Positions 46,167 through 56,455 of a DNA stretch of 64,000 nt are shown here, one piece after another. Source of the stretch: Hyphomicrobiales bacterium (lineage in GTDB: Bacteria > Pseudomonadota > Alphaproteobacteria > Rhizobiales > Rhizobiaceae); NCBI GenBank assembly GCA_900472395.1, contig UCHV01000008.1, forward strand, positions 24,892-88,891, written 5' to 3'. Each line of letters begins with the position of its first letter. Position 1 is the first letter of the stretch. Under the pieces are notes generated by a model. It ran no database searches. It was not told the DNA's origin and saw only the letters and a program-made list of their open reading frames with translations. The position numbers and the translations under genes were made by a program.

Positions 46167-49100
46167 GGTACGCGGAACTCCAGGTGACAACGCATTTCTC
46201 CTTTCTGCGCGGGGCATCGTCGGCGCAGAACCTGTTCGAGCGAGCGACAGAGCTTGGCATCGATGCCGTCGGCGTCGTCGACAGAAACAGTCTGGCCGGA
46301 ATTGTCCGGGCGCTCGAGGCATCCCGAGGGACGGGTCTGCGCCTGGTTGTCGGCTGTCGCCTTGACCTCGCCGACGGCATGTCCATTCTGGTCTATCCGA
46401 CTGACCGCGCAGCCTATTCCCGGCTGACGCGGTTGATCACGCTCGGCAAGTCGCGGGGGGGCAAGAACAATTGCATCCTGCACTGGGACGATGTGATCGC
46501 CTATGCGGAAGGAATGATCGGTATTCTCGTGCCCGATCTGGCCGATGATGTCTGCGCGGTGCGGTTGCGGAAAATGGCTGAGGTGTTTTCCGACCGTGCC
46601 TATGTGTCGCTCTGTCTGCGCAGGCGGCCCAATGACCAGATGCGACTATATGAGATTTCCAATCTGGCGGCGCGGTTCAAGGTCAGGGCTGTCGTCACCA
46701 ATGATGTGCTGTTTCATGAACCAGGCAGGAGGCAGTTGCAGGATATCGTCACCTGCATCCGGACGGGAAAGACCATCGATGATGTCGGGTATGAGCGGGA
46801 ACGCCACGCAGATCGATATCTGAAGCCGCCGGAAGAAATGGAGCGGTTGTTCCCGCGTTATCCCGAAGCCTTAGCCCGTACGATGGAGATCGTCCAACGC
46901 TGCAAATTCTCGCTTGAGGAACTGACCTATCAGTATCCCGAGGAAGCGATCGTGCCGGGCAAGGACGCCCAGGCGTCGCTCGAACATTATGTCTGGGCGT
47001 GCGTGCCAAATCGTTATCCGGAAGGACTGCCGCCGAACGTGCTCAAGACAGTGCGGCATGAGCTCGATCTCATCCGCACCATGAAATACGCCCCCTATTT
47101 CCTGACGGTCTTTTCGATCGTTCGTTATGCGCGAAGCCAAGGCATTCTCTGTCAGGGGAGAGGCTCGGCAGCAAACAGCGCCGTCTGCTACATTCTCGGC
47201 GTGACCAGCATCGATCCGGTGACCAATGACTTGCTCTTTGAGCGGTTTGTCAGTCAGGAGCGCGACGAGCCGCCGGATATCGATGTCGACTTCGAGCACG
47301 AGCGGCGTGAGGAAGTCATTCAGTGGATCTACAAGACTTATAGCCGTGAGAAGGCCGCACTCTGCGCCACCGTCACCCGCTATCGGGCCAAGGGCGCGAT
47401 CCGCGATGTCGGCAAGGCGCTGGGTCTCCCGGAAGACGTCATTAAGGCATTGTCTTCGGGCATGTGGTCCTGGTCGGAAGAGGTGCCGGATCGCAATATT
47501 CGCGAACTCAACCTCAATCCCGACGATCGGCGTTTGGCCCTGACGCTGAAGCTTGCTCAGCAGTTGATGGGCGCGCCCCGTCATCTCGGCCAGCATCCCG
47601 GCGGTTTTGTTTTGACCCATGACCGGCTGGACGATCTCGTGCCGATCGAGCCAGCGCGGATGAAGGATCGCCAGATCATCGAATGGGACAAGGACGATGT
47701 CGAAGCCCTGAAATTCATGAAGGTCGACATTCTGGCGCTCGGCATGCTGACCTGCATGGCAAAAGCCTTCGAGCTCATTCGCGAGCACAAGGCCCGCGAT
47801 CTGGATCTCTCCACAATCGAGCAGGAGGATCAGGCGACCTATGCGATGATCCGTCGCGCCGACACGCTCGGCACGTTCCAGATCGAGAGCCGCGCCCAGA
47901 TGGCGATGCTGCCGCGCCTAAAGCCGCGGACGTTTTACGATCTCGTCGTGCAGGTCGCGATCGTCCGGCCTGGCCCCATCCAGGGCGACATGGTGCATCC
48001 CTATTTGCGCCGGCGCGAGGGCAGGGAACCTGTCGAATACCCGACCCCGGAACTGGAGGCGGTACTGGGCAAAACGCTCGGTGTGCCGCTGTTCCAAGAA
48101 AGCGCGATGCGGGTCGCCATGGTCTGTGCCGGTTTTACCGGCGGCGAAGCCGACCAGTTGCGCAAATCTATGGCCACCTTCAAGTTCACCGGTGGCGTCA
48201 GCAAGTTCAAAGACAAGCTGGTCTCCGGCATGGTCAGAAACGGTTATACGGCGGAGTTCGCCGAAAAGACTTTCAGCCAGCTGGAAGGGTTCGGATCCTA
48301 CGGTTTCCCCGAAAGTCACGCGGCATCGTTTGCCTTGATCGCCTATGCATCCAATTTCGTGAAATGCCATTATCCGGAAGCGTTCTGTGCCGCACTGATC
48401 AACTCCCAGCCGATGGGGTTTTACGCACCGGCCCAGATTGTCGGCGATGCCCGGGCGCACGGCGTCGAGGTCCGGCCCGTCTGTATTAACCGGTCCCGCT
48501 GGGACTGCACGCTCGAGCGGATCGGCAATGCCGATCGTCATGCGGTGCGGCTTGGCCTGCGCCGCGTGAAGGGATTGGCGATCGCAGACGCGGCACGCAT
48601 CGTGGCTGCCCGGATGAACAGCGACTTTGTGTCCGTCGATGACATGTGGCGACGATCCGGCGTCCCGCCCGAGGCGCTCGTTCAGCTGGCGAAAGCCGAT
48701 GCGTATCGTCCATCTCTCAAACTGGAACGCCGAGACGCGTTCTGGGCGATCAAGGCCTTGCGCGATAAACCGTTACCGCTGTTTGCAGCAGCAGCCGAAC
48801 GCGAAATGGTGACAATCGCCGAGCAAAAGGAGCCGGAGGTAGCGCTGCGGCAAATGACAGACGGTCACAACGTCATCGAGGATTATGGGCATACCGGCCT
48901 CACGCTGCGCCAGCACCCGGTCGCTTTCCTTCGGCACGATTTGGCTATACGCAACATCGTTACCTGTGCGGAGGCGATGAATGCCCGCGACGGCCGCTGG
49001 GTCTATACGGCAGGCTTGGTGCTGGTTCGACAGAAGCCGGGTTCGGCCAAGGGTGTGATGTTCGTTACCATTGAGGATGAGACCGGACCGGCGAATATCG

Positions 49101-49420
49101 TGGTATGGCCATCACTGTTCGAAAAGCGCAGACGCGTGGTTCTCAGCTCGTCGATGATGGCGATCAACGGCCGCATCCAGCGGGAAGGGGAGGTCGTACA
49201 TCTGGTGGCGCAGCAGCTTTTCGATCTGACCAGTGATCTGTCAGCCCTTGCCGATCGCGATGCCGAGTTCAAGATGCCGGCCGGAAGAGGTGATGAATTC
49301 GCACATGGTGGTGGGCCGGATCCCCGCGACAAGCCAAGACCTGTCGTTCAACCGCGGGACATGTTCGTGCGCGACCTGCACATTGATACGTTGAAGGTGA
49401 GAAGCCGGAATTTTCAGTAG
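46163..49420 (+). CDS. dnaE2: Error-prone DNA polymerase DnaE2 (ImuC)
   Basis: A 1085-residue C-family polymerase. It has an N-terminal PHP domain ([13 protein letters not shown]), palm with [15 protein letters not shown] and [13 protein letters not shown] (catalytic acids), fingers and thumb, a helix-hairpin-helix region and an OB fold near the C terminus ([17 protein letters not shown]). It is the catalytic member of the ImuABC mutasome that copies damaged DNA during the SOS response. [14 protein letters not shown] overlaps the imuB stop (ATGA). A terminator follows at 49585. Confidence 0.95.
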   Translation: MRYAELQVTTHFSFLRGASSAQNLFERATELGIDAVGVVDRNSLAGIVRALEASRGTGLRLVVGCRLDLADGMSILVYPTDRAAYSRLTRLITLGKSRGGKNNCILHWDDVIAYAEGMIGILVPDLADDVCAVRLRKMAEVFSDRAYVSLCLRRRPNDQMRLYEISNLAARFKVRAVVTNDVLFHEPGRRQLQDIVTCIRTGKTIDDVGYERERHADRYLKPPEEMERLFPRYPEALARTMEIVQRCKFSLEELTYQYPEEAIVPGKDAQASLEHYVWACVPNRYPEGLPPNVLKTVRHELDLIRTMKYAPYFLTVFSIVRYARSQGILCQGRGSAANSAVCYILGVTSIDPVTNDLLFERFVSQERDEPPDIDVDFEHERREEVIQWIYKTYSREKAALCATVTRYRAKGAIRDVGKALGLPEDVIKALSSGMWSWSEEVPDRNIRELNLNPDDRRLALTLKLAQQLMGAPRHLGQHPGGFVLTHDRLDDLVPIEPARMKDRQIIEWDKDDVEALKFMKVDILALGMLTCMAKAFELIREHKARDLDLSTIEQEDQATYAMIRRADTLGTFQIESRAQMAMLPRLKPRTFYDLVVQVAIVRPGPIQGDMVHPYLRRREGREPVEYPTPELEAVLGKTLGVPLFQESAMRVAMVCAGFTGGEADQLRKSMATFKFTGGVSKFKDKLVSGMVRNGYTAEFAEKTFSQLEGFGSYGFPESHAASFALIAYASNFVKCHYPEAFCAALINSQPMGFYAPAQIVGDARAHGVEVRPVCINRSRWDCTLERIGNADRHAVRLGLRRVKGLAIADAARIVAARMNSDFVSVDDMWRRSGVPPEALVQLAKADAYRPSLKLERRDAFWAIKALRDKPLPLFAAAAEREMVTIAEQKEPEVALRQMTDGHNVIEDYGHTGLTLRQHPVAFLRHDLAIRNIVTCAEAMNARDGRWVYTAGLVLVRQKPGSAKGVMFVTIEDETGPANIVVWPSLFEKRRRVVLSSSMMAINGRIQREGEVVHLVAQQLFDLTSDLSALADRDAEFKMPAGRGDEFAHGGGPDPRDKPRPVVQPRDMFVRDLHIDTLKVRSRNFQ

Positions 49421-49584
49421 TTTTTTTGCGAGCGCGGTAAGGATCGCCGCTCTGATCTCATCAGGAAGAGCGCTAAATCTAGCAACGGTGTCAGGTGGAG
49501 CTGAGAGGGATTAAATTGGCTATTTCCAGCATGTGAAATCGCGTTCATCGATAGCAGCAACTTGAACGGGGTAATTGGATTGAG

Positions 49585-49618
49585 AAACGGCGGCCGCATT
49601 GTTCGCAGCCGCCGTTTT
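49585..49618. terminator. Hairpin terminator after dnaE2
   Basis: AAACGGCGGC (49585-49594) and GCCGCCGTTT (49608-49617) form a 10-bp stem with a 13-base loop and a short T run; it could work on both strands. Confidence 0.75.
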
Positions 49619-49715
49619 GGTGGGGCGATCAAGCCGCCGCTTTAAGCCGGTCGCCTATAGCGTATCGTGGCAGCTGGATCTGGTGATCGGTATGCAGGAT
49701 ATGGGCGTTGACAAC

Positions 49716-49803
49716 AGATCGGCCAAAAGATCGGCCAAATCTGATTGTATTTTCAAAAATTGATATATATTTTCATGTGATAGAAAAGATAGAAATCGGC
49801 CAA
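49716..49803. repeat. Three copies of an ATCGGCCAA element before the Fic gene
   Basis: AGATCGGCCAAA occurs twice in tandem (49716-49727, 49728-49739), and ATCGGCCAA recurs at 49795-49803, ending just before the old Fic start. The DNA between is very AT-rich and promoter-like. The copies may be operator sites. Confidence 0.55.
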
Positions 49804-49804
49804 T

Positions 49805-50952
49805 ATGATTGCAGAAGAAGCGTCCTCCCGAATAGAGCCTGCTCGGATTGAGCACCCAAGCGGTGAACTTCTCGACCTTTAAATTGATATTGTCGCCAAG
49901 GCCGAACGCCTCGGGGCTGCCCTCCATCCTGAAACGGCAGCGCAGTTGGCCCGCACCGTCAGGATCATGAATACCTATTACAGCAATCTGATCGAAGGCC
50001 ACAACACGCGCCCACGGGAAATTGAACAGGCGCTCCATGGCATCCTGCCCGAAGATGACCGGCGCGACTTGAAAGCCGAAGCTGTCGCGCACTACCGTGT
50101 TCAGCAGAAAATCGATGAACAGGCCGCGGCTGGTACTTTGCCTGATCCTGCTTCCGAGATGTTTATCCAAAATCTGCATCGCACCTTTTATGAGGGTGCC
50201 ACGGAGAAAATGCTGACGATAGCCAGCAAAAGTCACAGATTTATCATGACGCCCGGTGAGTGGCGTCAAGGGGAAGAGCAGGACGTCATCGTCGGGAGAC
50301 ACTTGCCACCTGCCAGCGGCCGCGTGCCGGATTTCATGGCATATTTTCATCAGCGCTTCGCTTTCATACCGTCCTCTGGTGGGGCGATGATGGCCGTCGG
50401 TAAGAGCCGAAGCGCCCGTCTCTTTGCAATGGCAACTGCGCATCATCGCTTCAATTACATCCACCCGTTTCCCGACGGTAACGGCAGGGTCAGTCGATTG
50501 ATGAGCCACGCCATGGCACAGTCGGCAGGCGTCGGTGGGCAGACGAACCACGCCAAGGCGACCGCGATGGACGAGGAAACCTCTCACTTAAGGGGCGGGA
50601 GATCTTCACCGAATGGTTTTTAAGTGTTTGCGTCGACCAACTCGGCTACATGGAGAGTTTGTTTGACCTGAAGACCTTGGGTCCCCGTCTCAAGCGCTAT
50701 GTTGATCGGCAGGAGGCGCTACCGGCTGAATGCGCACCATTGCTTCATGAGGCTCTCATTCGCGGTGAATTCGACCGGGGTGAAGCCCCGCGAATTACCG
50801 GATTGCCTGAGCGATCCGCACGTCGTGCTCTGAAGGCACTTGTTGACGACGGCATGCTTGCGTCTATCACCGAAAAAGGCCCAGTTTCACTTCGCTTCCC
50901 AGTCAAGTCGCTCGACACCCTGTTTCCACGGCTTTATCCTGATGGTGCATGA
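49805..50952 (+). pseudogene. Fic-family AMP transferase, broken
   Basis: The frame from the ATG at 49805 meets an in-frame TAA at 49880-49882 after 25 codons, then continues open as a typical Fic protein. The self-inhibitory segment [16 protein letters not shown] and the full Fic motif [12 protein letters not shown] are intact. Around 50540 a deletion with frameshift removes what should be roughly 25-30 residues after SAGVGG; the homology resumes in another frame as [15 protein letters not shown]. It runs through [13 protein letters not shown] and a C-terminal winged-helix-like region (ITGLPERSARRALKALVDDG) to the stop at 50952. Fic enzymes AMPylate target proteins; this copy is very probably inactive. 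Confidence 0.88.
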
Positions 50953-51309
50953 CGGGGAGCAGCATTGTCTTGCGGGATGATGTTCGCCTATGGACGCCAT
51001 TTGGAGAAGTTGTCGTAAAAACAACCTATTAGACGAAATCGCCGTAAAGGTCGCCGATTCGAACCCTCTCAAGAGACAAATGAGAGCTGCACCGAATGGG
51101 ACGCAATTTGCTGGCTTGAGACTGCGCGCGATGCGCTTTTCTTCCCGTTGGACTCGGCGATTTTTGCAAATCGCCCAAAAGTGCCACACCCGCCGGTATG
51201 CGTAATGTTTCTGCAATGTCGTCCGTAGACATGTCGAACCACGCAATCACCGTCGCCACCATTCCCTTTGATGAAGGCGGCCTTCGAGGCAACTGAGGAG
51301 AGGCAAGTC

Positions 51310-51561
51310 ATGCAGAAGATCATCATCGTCGTCCTGGGCGTTCTCGCGCTCGCATCCTGTTCTAAAACGGAGAAGTCTACGGCAATCGGCGCGGCATCCG
51401 GTGCGGTGATCGGGGGTATCGTTTCCAACGATTGGCGCGGCGCGGCAGTCGGTGCAGCCGCCGGTGGCGCAACCGGCGCTATGGTAGGCAAGGCCAGCGA
51501 GGATCGGCATCAGTGCTCCTATCGCGACCGTCATGGTCGCCGCTACGTTGATCGCTGCTGA
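51310..51561 (+). CDS. Glycine-zipper lipoprotein
   Basis: An 83-residue protein with a lipoprotein signal (MQKIIIVVLGVLALASC). A glycine-zipper stretch (IGAASGAVIGGIVSNDWRG, then AAVGAAAGGATGAMVG) follows, and a basic Cys-containing tail. Such proteins sit in the outer membrane or periplasm of rhizobia with unknown function. GAGGAGAGGC precedes the ATG at 51310. Confidence 0.75.
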   Translation: MQKIIIVVLGVLALASCSKTEKSTAIGAASGAVIGGIVSNDWRGAAVGAAAGGATGAMVGKASEDRHQCSYRDRHGRRYVDRC

Positions 51562-51730
51562 TGTCGGACTGTGGGGGCGGTGCATGACATCGTCCGTGCT
51601 GGCCGATGAACAGGCTGCGAGCTCGCCGGTTGTGATACAAGGCGTGATGTTACCGCAATGCTGCTTTGATGGTGAGTGTTGCGGTGAACCGGAGGGGAAC
51701 CCCGGACAGACACAAAAGCAAAGGTGTCGA

Positions 51731-51979
51731 ATGAAAATCATCGCCACGGCCGTGCTATTGGTTGTCCTATGCACGTTCGCGACCATCGGCCTGGCGCAGG
51801 AACAAAGCCGGCCGCAAGCTTCACCCGATGCGCGTACGCTCAACGACCTGATCGACGTGTTGAAAGACAGTGCGCTTCGCCAGCAGTTGATCGGCGAGCT
51901 CGAGCGGCTTCGGAACGAAAAACAATCCGCAGCGCAGCCGCCAGACGAGGCATCGTCGCAACGTCGCAAAGGCAGATGA
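51731..51979 (+). CDS. Small secreted protein, perhaps a truncated gene
   Basis: An 82-residue protein with a Sec signal peptide (MKIIATAVLLVVLCTFATIGLA) and a short helical domain (LNDLIDVLKDSALRQQLIGE). This arrangement resembles the exported N terminus of some MscS-type channel proteins, but no channel part follows, so it may be a stub. A GAAC-N7-GAAC sequence lies upstream at 51686-51700, possibly by chance. Family assignment is uncertain. Confidence 0.5.
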   Translation: MKIIATAVLLVVLCTFATIGLAQEQSRPQASPDARTLNDLIDVLKDSALRQQLIGELERLRNEKQSAAQPPDEASSQRRKGR

Positions 51980-52071
51980 TTTCGGCGGGCCGCGTGGTGT
52001 TCGCAACCGGCTACGAATTTCTCGAAGGTGTCGCCAACAAGCGGCATCGGATCATCTCGACCTGGGCATAG
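51976..52071 (+). pseudogene. Fragment resembling a FAD-dependent (DAO-type) oxidoreductase
   Basis: A 31-codon stretch, with SAGRVVFATGYEFLEGV followed by RIISTWA, reads like an internal piece of a glycine/D-amino-acid-oxidase-type flavoprotein. Nothing before or after it continues the homology. It overlaps the preceding gene stop (ATGA). I treat it as a relic; the match is from memory of the family pattern. Confidence 0.35.
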
Positions 52072-52780
52072 CGGCCAGCCTCATATCGTCGAAAATTGTC
52101 GGTGCCGATGATTCCGACTGGAATCTGTTTCCCGCACAGTAGTTTATTGGAACGTAAGGGAACTGATTGCTGCTCAGGGAATTGAATGGGGTGACCATCA
52201 GAGGCGTCAGGATTACAGCAATGCGCTCAGTCGCCATCACCATCATCGCGGGAACAAGAACCGTTGTTGAAGACCTGTTGCCGGCAGTGTTCGTGTTCGC
52301 CGTGGTGTTTTCCGTTGGCATTTACGCCAAGGGATTTCTCAACCTGCCATACGCGGCTGCCGCATTTTGACATTTTTTGTTGTAGTTAATTGCTAAAAAT
52401 CATGGCCGCTTGACGAATGACCGAATTTTGAGAGCCACCTACGCAAATCTTGAGCAATGTTACAAGCGGGCTGCGCAGCAGGCGAAATAATCGGGATCCT
52501 TTTGCCTCGATTTCCTTGAATCGATTGTCTAGGCTAAACAAGCCTTAAAAGTGGTCTTAGGGCAACGCAACGCAAAGTCGACAACGAAGTAACTGAGGCA
52601 GTCTCCTGAGCTTTGAGAGACACCGGCGTGTTCCACTGTTGAAAATATCGGCGTGCCGGTATCGCGCTACATAGAAACCATGTGCGCTCCTCAGCTGCGA
52701 AGTGTCTGGCAGGAGTTGGTTCACTACCTCCTACCGGATATAATATCGTCTAATCCCAACTCCGCGCGGTGGACTTTGTC
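52072..52780. other. Gene-poor stretch
   Basis: No firm gene. A frame ending at 52370 (from 52167, or 52221) would encode a short protein with one hydrophobic segment (LLPAVFVFAVVFSVGIYA), but it has no clear ribosome-binding site. A TATAAT box lies at about 52739-52744, ahead of the frame at 52781. Confidence 0.35.
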
Positions 52781-53005
52781 ATGCGCGAGCAACCAGATCG
52801 CACGGGCGTTTTTTCACACGTCTTAAAAAAAGCGATCCGGCGCCTTCCAAGACCTCCCACTAGATATGAAAAAAGCCAGTATGAAGCCATTATGGGAGAG
52901 GCTGCAGCTCGACATTTCGCAGCATTGCAGTCACGGGGATACCGCGTCATTCCATCGATGGAAACTGGCTACCCCGCACTTGGAGATCGGGGGACGGCGG
53001 TGTAA
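52781..53005 (+). CDS. Small hypothetical protein
   Basis: A 74-residue basic protein, MREQPDRTGVFSHVLKKAIR onward, with a possible -10 box TATAAT about 40 bp upstream. A GTG at 52769 would add four residues. No family recognised; it converges on the DUF1206 gene. Confidence 0.4.
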   Translation: MREQPDRTGVFSHVLKKAIRRLPRPPTRYEKSQYEAIMGEAAARHFAALQSRGYRVIPSMETGYPALGDRGTAV

Positions 53006-53013
53006 CATCGTCA

Positions 53014-53823
53014 TCACAACATGGCACAGCTGAGCTTAGCGATCTTGGGGCCACGTACTACCCGATATCGCGCTTCGATGAGATTATAGATGCCGAATGC
53101 AGCCAATCCTGCTGCGACGACGATGTAGATCAGCGATCCGAAGGGCAAATCGCGCAGCCACGTCAGTGCGTCCGACATGCTGCCCGCCTGATCTGGATCC
53201 ACACGAAACCCCGCATAGGCGAAAAGGATTCCTGTAACCGCAAAAACGATGCCGCGGGCAACGAGGCCATAGATACAAACCAACGTCAGGATACTTTGGG
53301 TTTCGGGGATGTGGACGTATTTTTCGAATTTGCGCATCACGCCCTTCGCGGCGGTTACCACGCCGCCAACAATGAAACCGAAACCGACAACAATGGCGAG
53401 GTATGAGCCGAAAGGTTGCGCCATGATCCACTCGGCGAGGCCACGCTCACCGGAGCTTTCGCTGCCTCCTCCCGCATTCGCGGCATGGGTGATCGCAAAA
53501 CTTGCCAAGCCGATATACGTCACCGCGCTGCCCATCATGGCCGTTCGGATTGCCAAGGCCTTGGGCTTGGATCCATGCCCATCGCTATCTGCGAGAGACT
53601 GCGCAAGACGCCATGCAACAAAACCAAACAGGCCAATCCCGATCAGACCCACCCAGATCCGACCGAACGGTTGCTCCAGCAATGTGGCAATAGCCGATTT
53701 GCTTTCCGGTTCCGCTCCAGCGAATCCTGAGAAAAGCGCCATCGCCGAGATCAGCAGAAAGACAATGCCGCGGGCGGCATAACCAGCCTTGGCGAGCCAC
53801 TCGACACGAGGTTTTGTAGGCAT
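53014..53823 (-). CDS. DUF1206 membrane protein
   Basis: A 269-residue inner-membrane protein with six predicted transmembrane helices, arranged as three repeats of two. Each repeat holds a conserved GYAARGIVF/GLVARGIVF-like turn and a QPFG/LPFG segment (LEQPFGRIWV, AQPFGSYLAI, LPFGSLIYI), the hallmark of DUF1206. Function unknown. It lies about 100 bp after the small protein at 53925-54101 and may be read from the catalase operon, although no promoter is evident nearer. Confidence 0.87.
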   Translation of the reverse strand: MPTKPRVEWLAKAGYAARGIVFLLISAMALFSGFAGAEPESKSAIATLLEQPFGRIWVGLIGIGLFGFVAWRLAQSLADSDGHGSKPKALAIRTAMMGSAVTYIGLASFAITHAANAGGGSESSGERGLAEWIMAQPFGSYLAIVVGFGFIVGGVVTAAKGVMRKFEKYVHIPETQSILTLVCIYGLVARGIVFAVTGILFAYAGFRVDPDQAGSMSDALTWLRDLPFGSLIYIVVAAGLAAFGIYNLIEARYRVVRGPKIAKLSCAML

Positions 53824-53924
53824 TACGCGCTCCCCTGCAAAGACGTTATGCGATCACAACGCATCAGGGCGCAGAAGGTTGTTGCATAGCCCTGGCATCC
53901 AAACCACGTCGCAAGAATGCCGGT

Positions 53925-54101
53925 TTATTCGTCATCAGAAAATTGCTGTTTATCCTCGTTCGACTTCGGAGGCTTGTTGTGAACCGTCGCATCCTCCGAC
54001 CCGGAACTAACGGTCGGTTTGGCGCTGTGTAGGCCATCGGCCTTACGATCAGCCTGTGAGGGGGCGTATTGGCCCTTCGCGTCATCTTTCGGGTTTCCCA
54101 T
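53925..54101 (-). CDS. Small hydrophilic protein
   Basis: A 58-residue, charged, probably disordered protein starting MGNPKDDAKGQYAPSQ. GGAGGA lies 6 bp before the ATG at 54101; an ATG 6 bp upstream would sit on that site. It starts 24 bp after the FdhF-like stop, so it is likely the third gene of the catalase operon. No family known to me. Confidence 0.6.
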   Translation of the reverse strand: MGNPKDDAKGQYAPSQADRKADGLHSAKPTVSSGSEDATVHNKPPKSNEDKQQFSDDE

Positions 54102-54124
54102 CGTCATTCCTCCATGGATGGTTA

Positions 54125-56419
54125 TTAAATGGCAACGGCACTGTCCGCGACGATCCGCACGGGGATTGCCTTGGCAGCCGGCGTCTTCGACATTTCGTCG
54201 TGGTGATCGATCGCATTCAGCACATTACATTCCGGGTAATAGCCACCAATCGTGCCGCGCGGCAGTTTGTGGGCTACAATGGTCAGGCCGGAGAGTTTTC
54301 GGTGTCTGCCATCGGCGAAATCGCTAACGAGCGCGACGGTCTGCCCCTCGTGAAATCCGGCAGCTTCAATATCATCTTCGGACATCAGCACGACGTCGCG
54401 CGTCCCCTCGATACCGCGAAATCGGTCCGAATAGCCGTAGATCGTGGTGTTGAACTGGTCGTTTGAGCGCATGGTGATGAGACGAAACCGACCCGGCACA
54501 TCTTCAAACGATATGGCATTCAACCTGTGGGGAGTCGTGAACACGGCCTTTTTTTCTTCCGTATTCCAGACGCGGTCATGGGCATCATTGCCGCGATAAA
54601 AACCGCCGGGCTCGAACATGCGTGCGTTGTAGTCCTTGAAATCATCCGGGTAAGTCGCCTCGATCAGGTCACGCACGAGGCCGTAATCGGTTGTCCATTC
54701 GTCCCATCTCAGTTTTGGGTTCGCCTCTAGCACTGCCTTTGCAATGCCGGCGACAATGGCCAGCTCGCTTTTGAGATGTTTCGAGGCCGGCGTTCTTTTT
54801 CCTACTGAGGCGGAGATATGCGAAAAGCTGTCTTCGGTCGTAACCGTCTGGTTGCCGTTTGCCTGCATATCCATCTCGGTGCGGGTCAGGCATGGCAGGA
54901 TCCAGGCCTCCTTGCCGGGAAATAGATGGCTGCGGTTCAGCTTCGTCGAGACCATGACGGTCAGATCCTGCCTTTCCCAAGCCTCTTCCATGTCATTTTG
55001 ATCCGGCACGGCACGCAGGAGATTGCCGCCCAGCGAAACAAATGCCTTGATCCTGCCGGCCATGAGGCCTTTCACGGCATCAACGATCGTCACACCATCT
55101 TCTGTCGGTGGATCGAAGTCGAAGAGCGTTTTCAGTTTATCCATGGGAATGAGCTTGGTCTTTTCGGCGATGCCGACTGTGCGCTGTCCCTGCACGTTCG
55201 AGTGCCCACGCACGGGACAGCAGCCCGCACCCTCGCGGCCGATATTGCCGCGTAGCAACAGCAGATTGACCAGCATGGCGATGTTGAGCGCGCCCTGCGC
55301 ATGCTGGGTCAACCCCATGCCGTATACGCCGATGACACGTTCCGCTGCAATATAGGCTTCTCCCGCTTCGCGCAGGTCCAGCTCGGACAGCCCGCTTTCC
55401 CGCTCGATATCAGGCCATCCGGTATTGCGAACGCAAGCGATGAAGGTTTCCAGCCCGGTTGTGTGCTCGGTGATGAAATCGACGTCCAGCACCCGCTTTG
55501 AGCCTGATGCGTTTGCTGCATCGTCCGCCTCGACTACGACCTTGCAGAGACCGAGGATCGCAGCGATATCACCGCCCGCATTCACCTGCAGATATTGATC
55601 AGAGATTTTCGTTTCGTTACCCGTCATCATGTCGAACGGATTTTGCGGATTGACGAATGAGACGAGGCCTTGCTCGATCACCGGATTGAAGGTGATAATC
55701 TTTGCACCACGCTTCTTGGCCTCTTGAAGCGGATGCAGGAAACGTGGACTGTTGCTGCCAGGGTTCTGACCGAAGAACAAAAAGGCATCTGCTTTTCCCA
55801 GATCGTCCCAGACAATCGTGCCGACGGGCGAGCCGATTACCTTGTTGAGGCCAACCGATGTCGTCTCGTGGCACATGTTGGAGCTTTGCGGCAGGTTGTT
55901 GTTGCCGTAGGCTCGAGCGAGTAGGGCATAGAGATAGGATGCTTCCAGCCCCGCATGCCCGGACGAATAAAACACGACACTATCGCGTTGCAGCCGCTTA
56001 AGCGTCTGACCGATGCTTTTGAACGCCTCGTTCCACGTTGCTTCCACGTAACGATCGGTCGCATGGTCGAACCGCATCGGGTGGGTCAGACGCCCGGTCA
56101 TCTCCAGATCGTGATCTTTCCATTGTCGCAGTTCGCTGACAGTGTGGCCATCCCAGAACTCTGGTGTACACCGGGCGTTCGTGAGTTCCCACATCGTTGC
56201 TTTCGCACCGTTCTCGCAGAACTCGAAGGGATGATAGTTTTTCGGCTTCGGCCAGGCGCAGGAAACGCACATGAAGCCGCCCGGCTTGTTCTGACGCGCC
56301 AACGTTTCCAGTACGGCCGGTGTCGGCCAGCTTGAGCCATAGATCCGAGCAATCGATTTCAATGAACCCCAACCGCCGGCCGGACCTTTGCCATCCGGAT
56401 TGCTGACATAATCGGCCAT
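54125..56419 (-). CDS. FdhF/YdeP-family molybdopterin oxidoreductase
   Basis: A 764-residue protein of the formate dehydrogenase alpha/YdeP family. MCVSCAWPKP contains a CxxC-type cysteine pair. YSSGHAGLEASYLYALLARAYG, LPQSSNMCHETTSVGL and FFGQNPGSNSPR bind the bis-MGD cofactor. The C-terminal domain has LITMRSNDQFNTTIYGYSDRFRG. YdeP-type proteins are linked to acid or oxidative stress, with unknown substrate. It is 36 bp behind the catalase-family gene and presumably cotranscribed from the EcfG promoter at 57566. Confidence 0.88.
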   Translation of the reverse strand: MADYVSNPDGKGPAGGWGSLKSIARIYGSSWPTPAVLETLARQNKPGGFMCVSCAWPKPKNYHPFEFCENGAKATMWELTNARCTPEFWDGHTVSELRQWKDHDLEMTGRLTHPMRFDHATDRYVEATWNEAFKSIGQTLKRLQRDSVVFYSSGHAGLEASYLYALLARAYGNNNLPQSSNMCHETTSVGLNKVIGSPVGTIVWDDLGKADAFLFFGQNPGSNSPRFLHPLQEAKKRGAKIITFNPVIEQGLVSFVNPQNPFDMMTGNETKISDQYLQVNAGGDIAAILGLCKVVVEADDAANASGSKRVLDVDFITEHTTGLETFIACVRNTGWPDIERESGLSELDLREAGEAYIAAERVIGVYGMGLTQHAQGALNIAMLVNLLLLRGNIGREGAGCCPVRGHSNVQGQRTVGIAEKTKLIPMDKLKTLFDFDPPTEDGVTIVDAVKGLMAGRIKAFVSLGGNLLRAVPDQNDMEEAWERQDLTVMVSTKLNRSHLFPGKEAWILPCLTRTEMDMQANGNQTVTTEDSFSHISASVGKRTPASKHLKSELAIVAGIAKAVLEANPKLRWDEWTTDYGLVRDLIEATYPDDFKDYNARMFEPGGFYRGNDAHDRVWNTEEKKAVFTTPHRLNAISFEDVPGRFRLITMRSNDQFNTTIYGYSDRFRGIEGTRDVVLMSEDDIEAAGFHEGQTVALVSDFADGRHRKLSGLTIVAHKLPRGTIGGYYPECNVLNAIDHHDEMSKTPAAKAIPVRIVADSAVAI

Positions 56420-56455
56420 ATCTTGTCTCCAATTCTCAAATGTCGGGCGGAAATG

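Noticed and set aside
49655..50587. 310-codon minus-strand open frame
   Set aside because: It lies opposite a recognisable Fic gene, whose motifs are on the plus strand; it is an antisense shadow.
51686..51700. GAAC-N7-GAAC sequence upstream of the small secreted protein
   Set aside because: It matches the LexA pattern, but the downstream gene has no link to DNA repair and about one such match per strand is expected by chance in 64 kb. Left as unproven.
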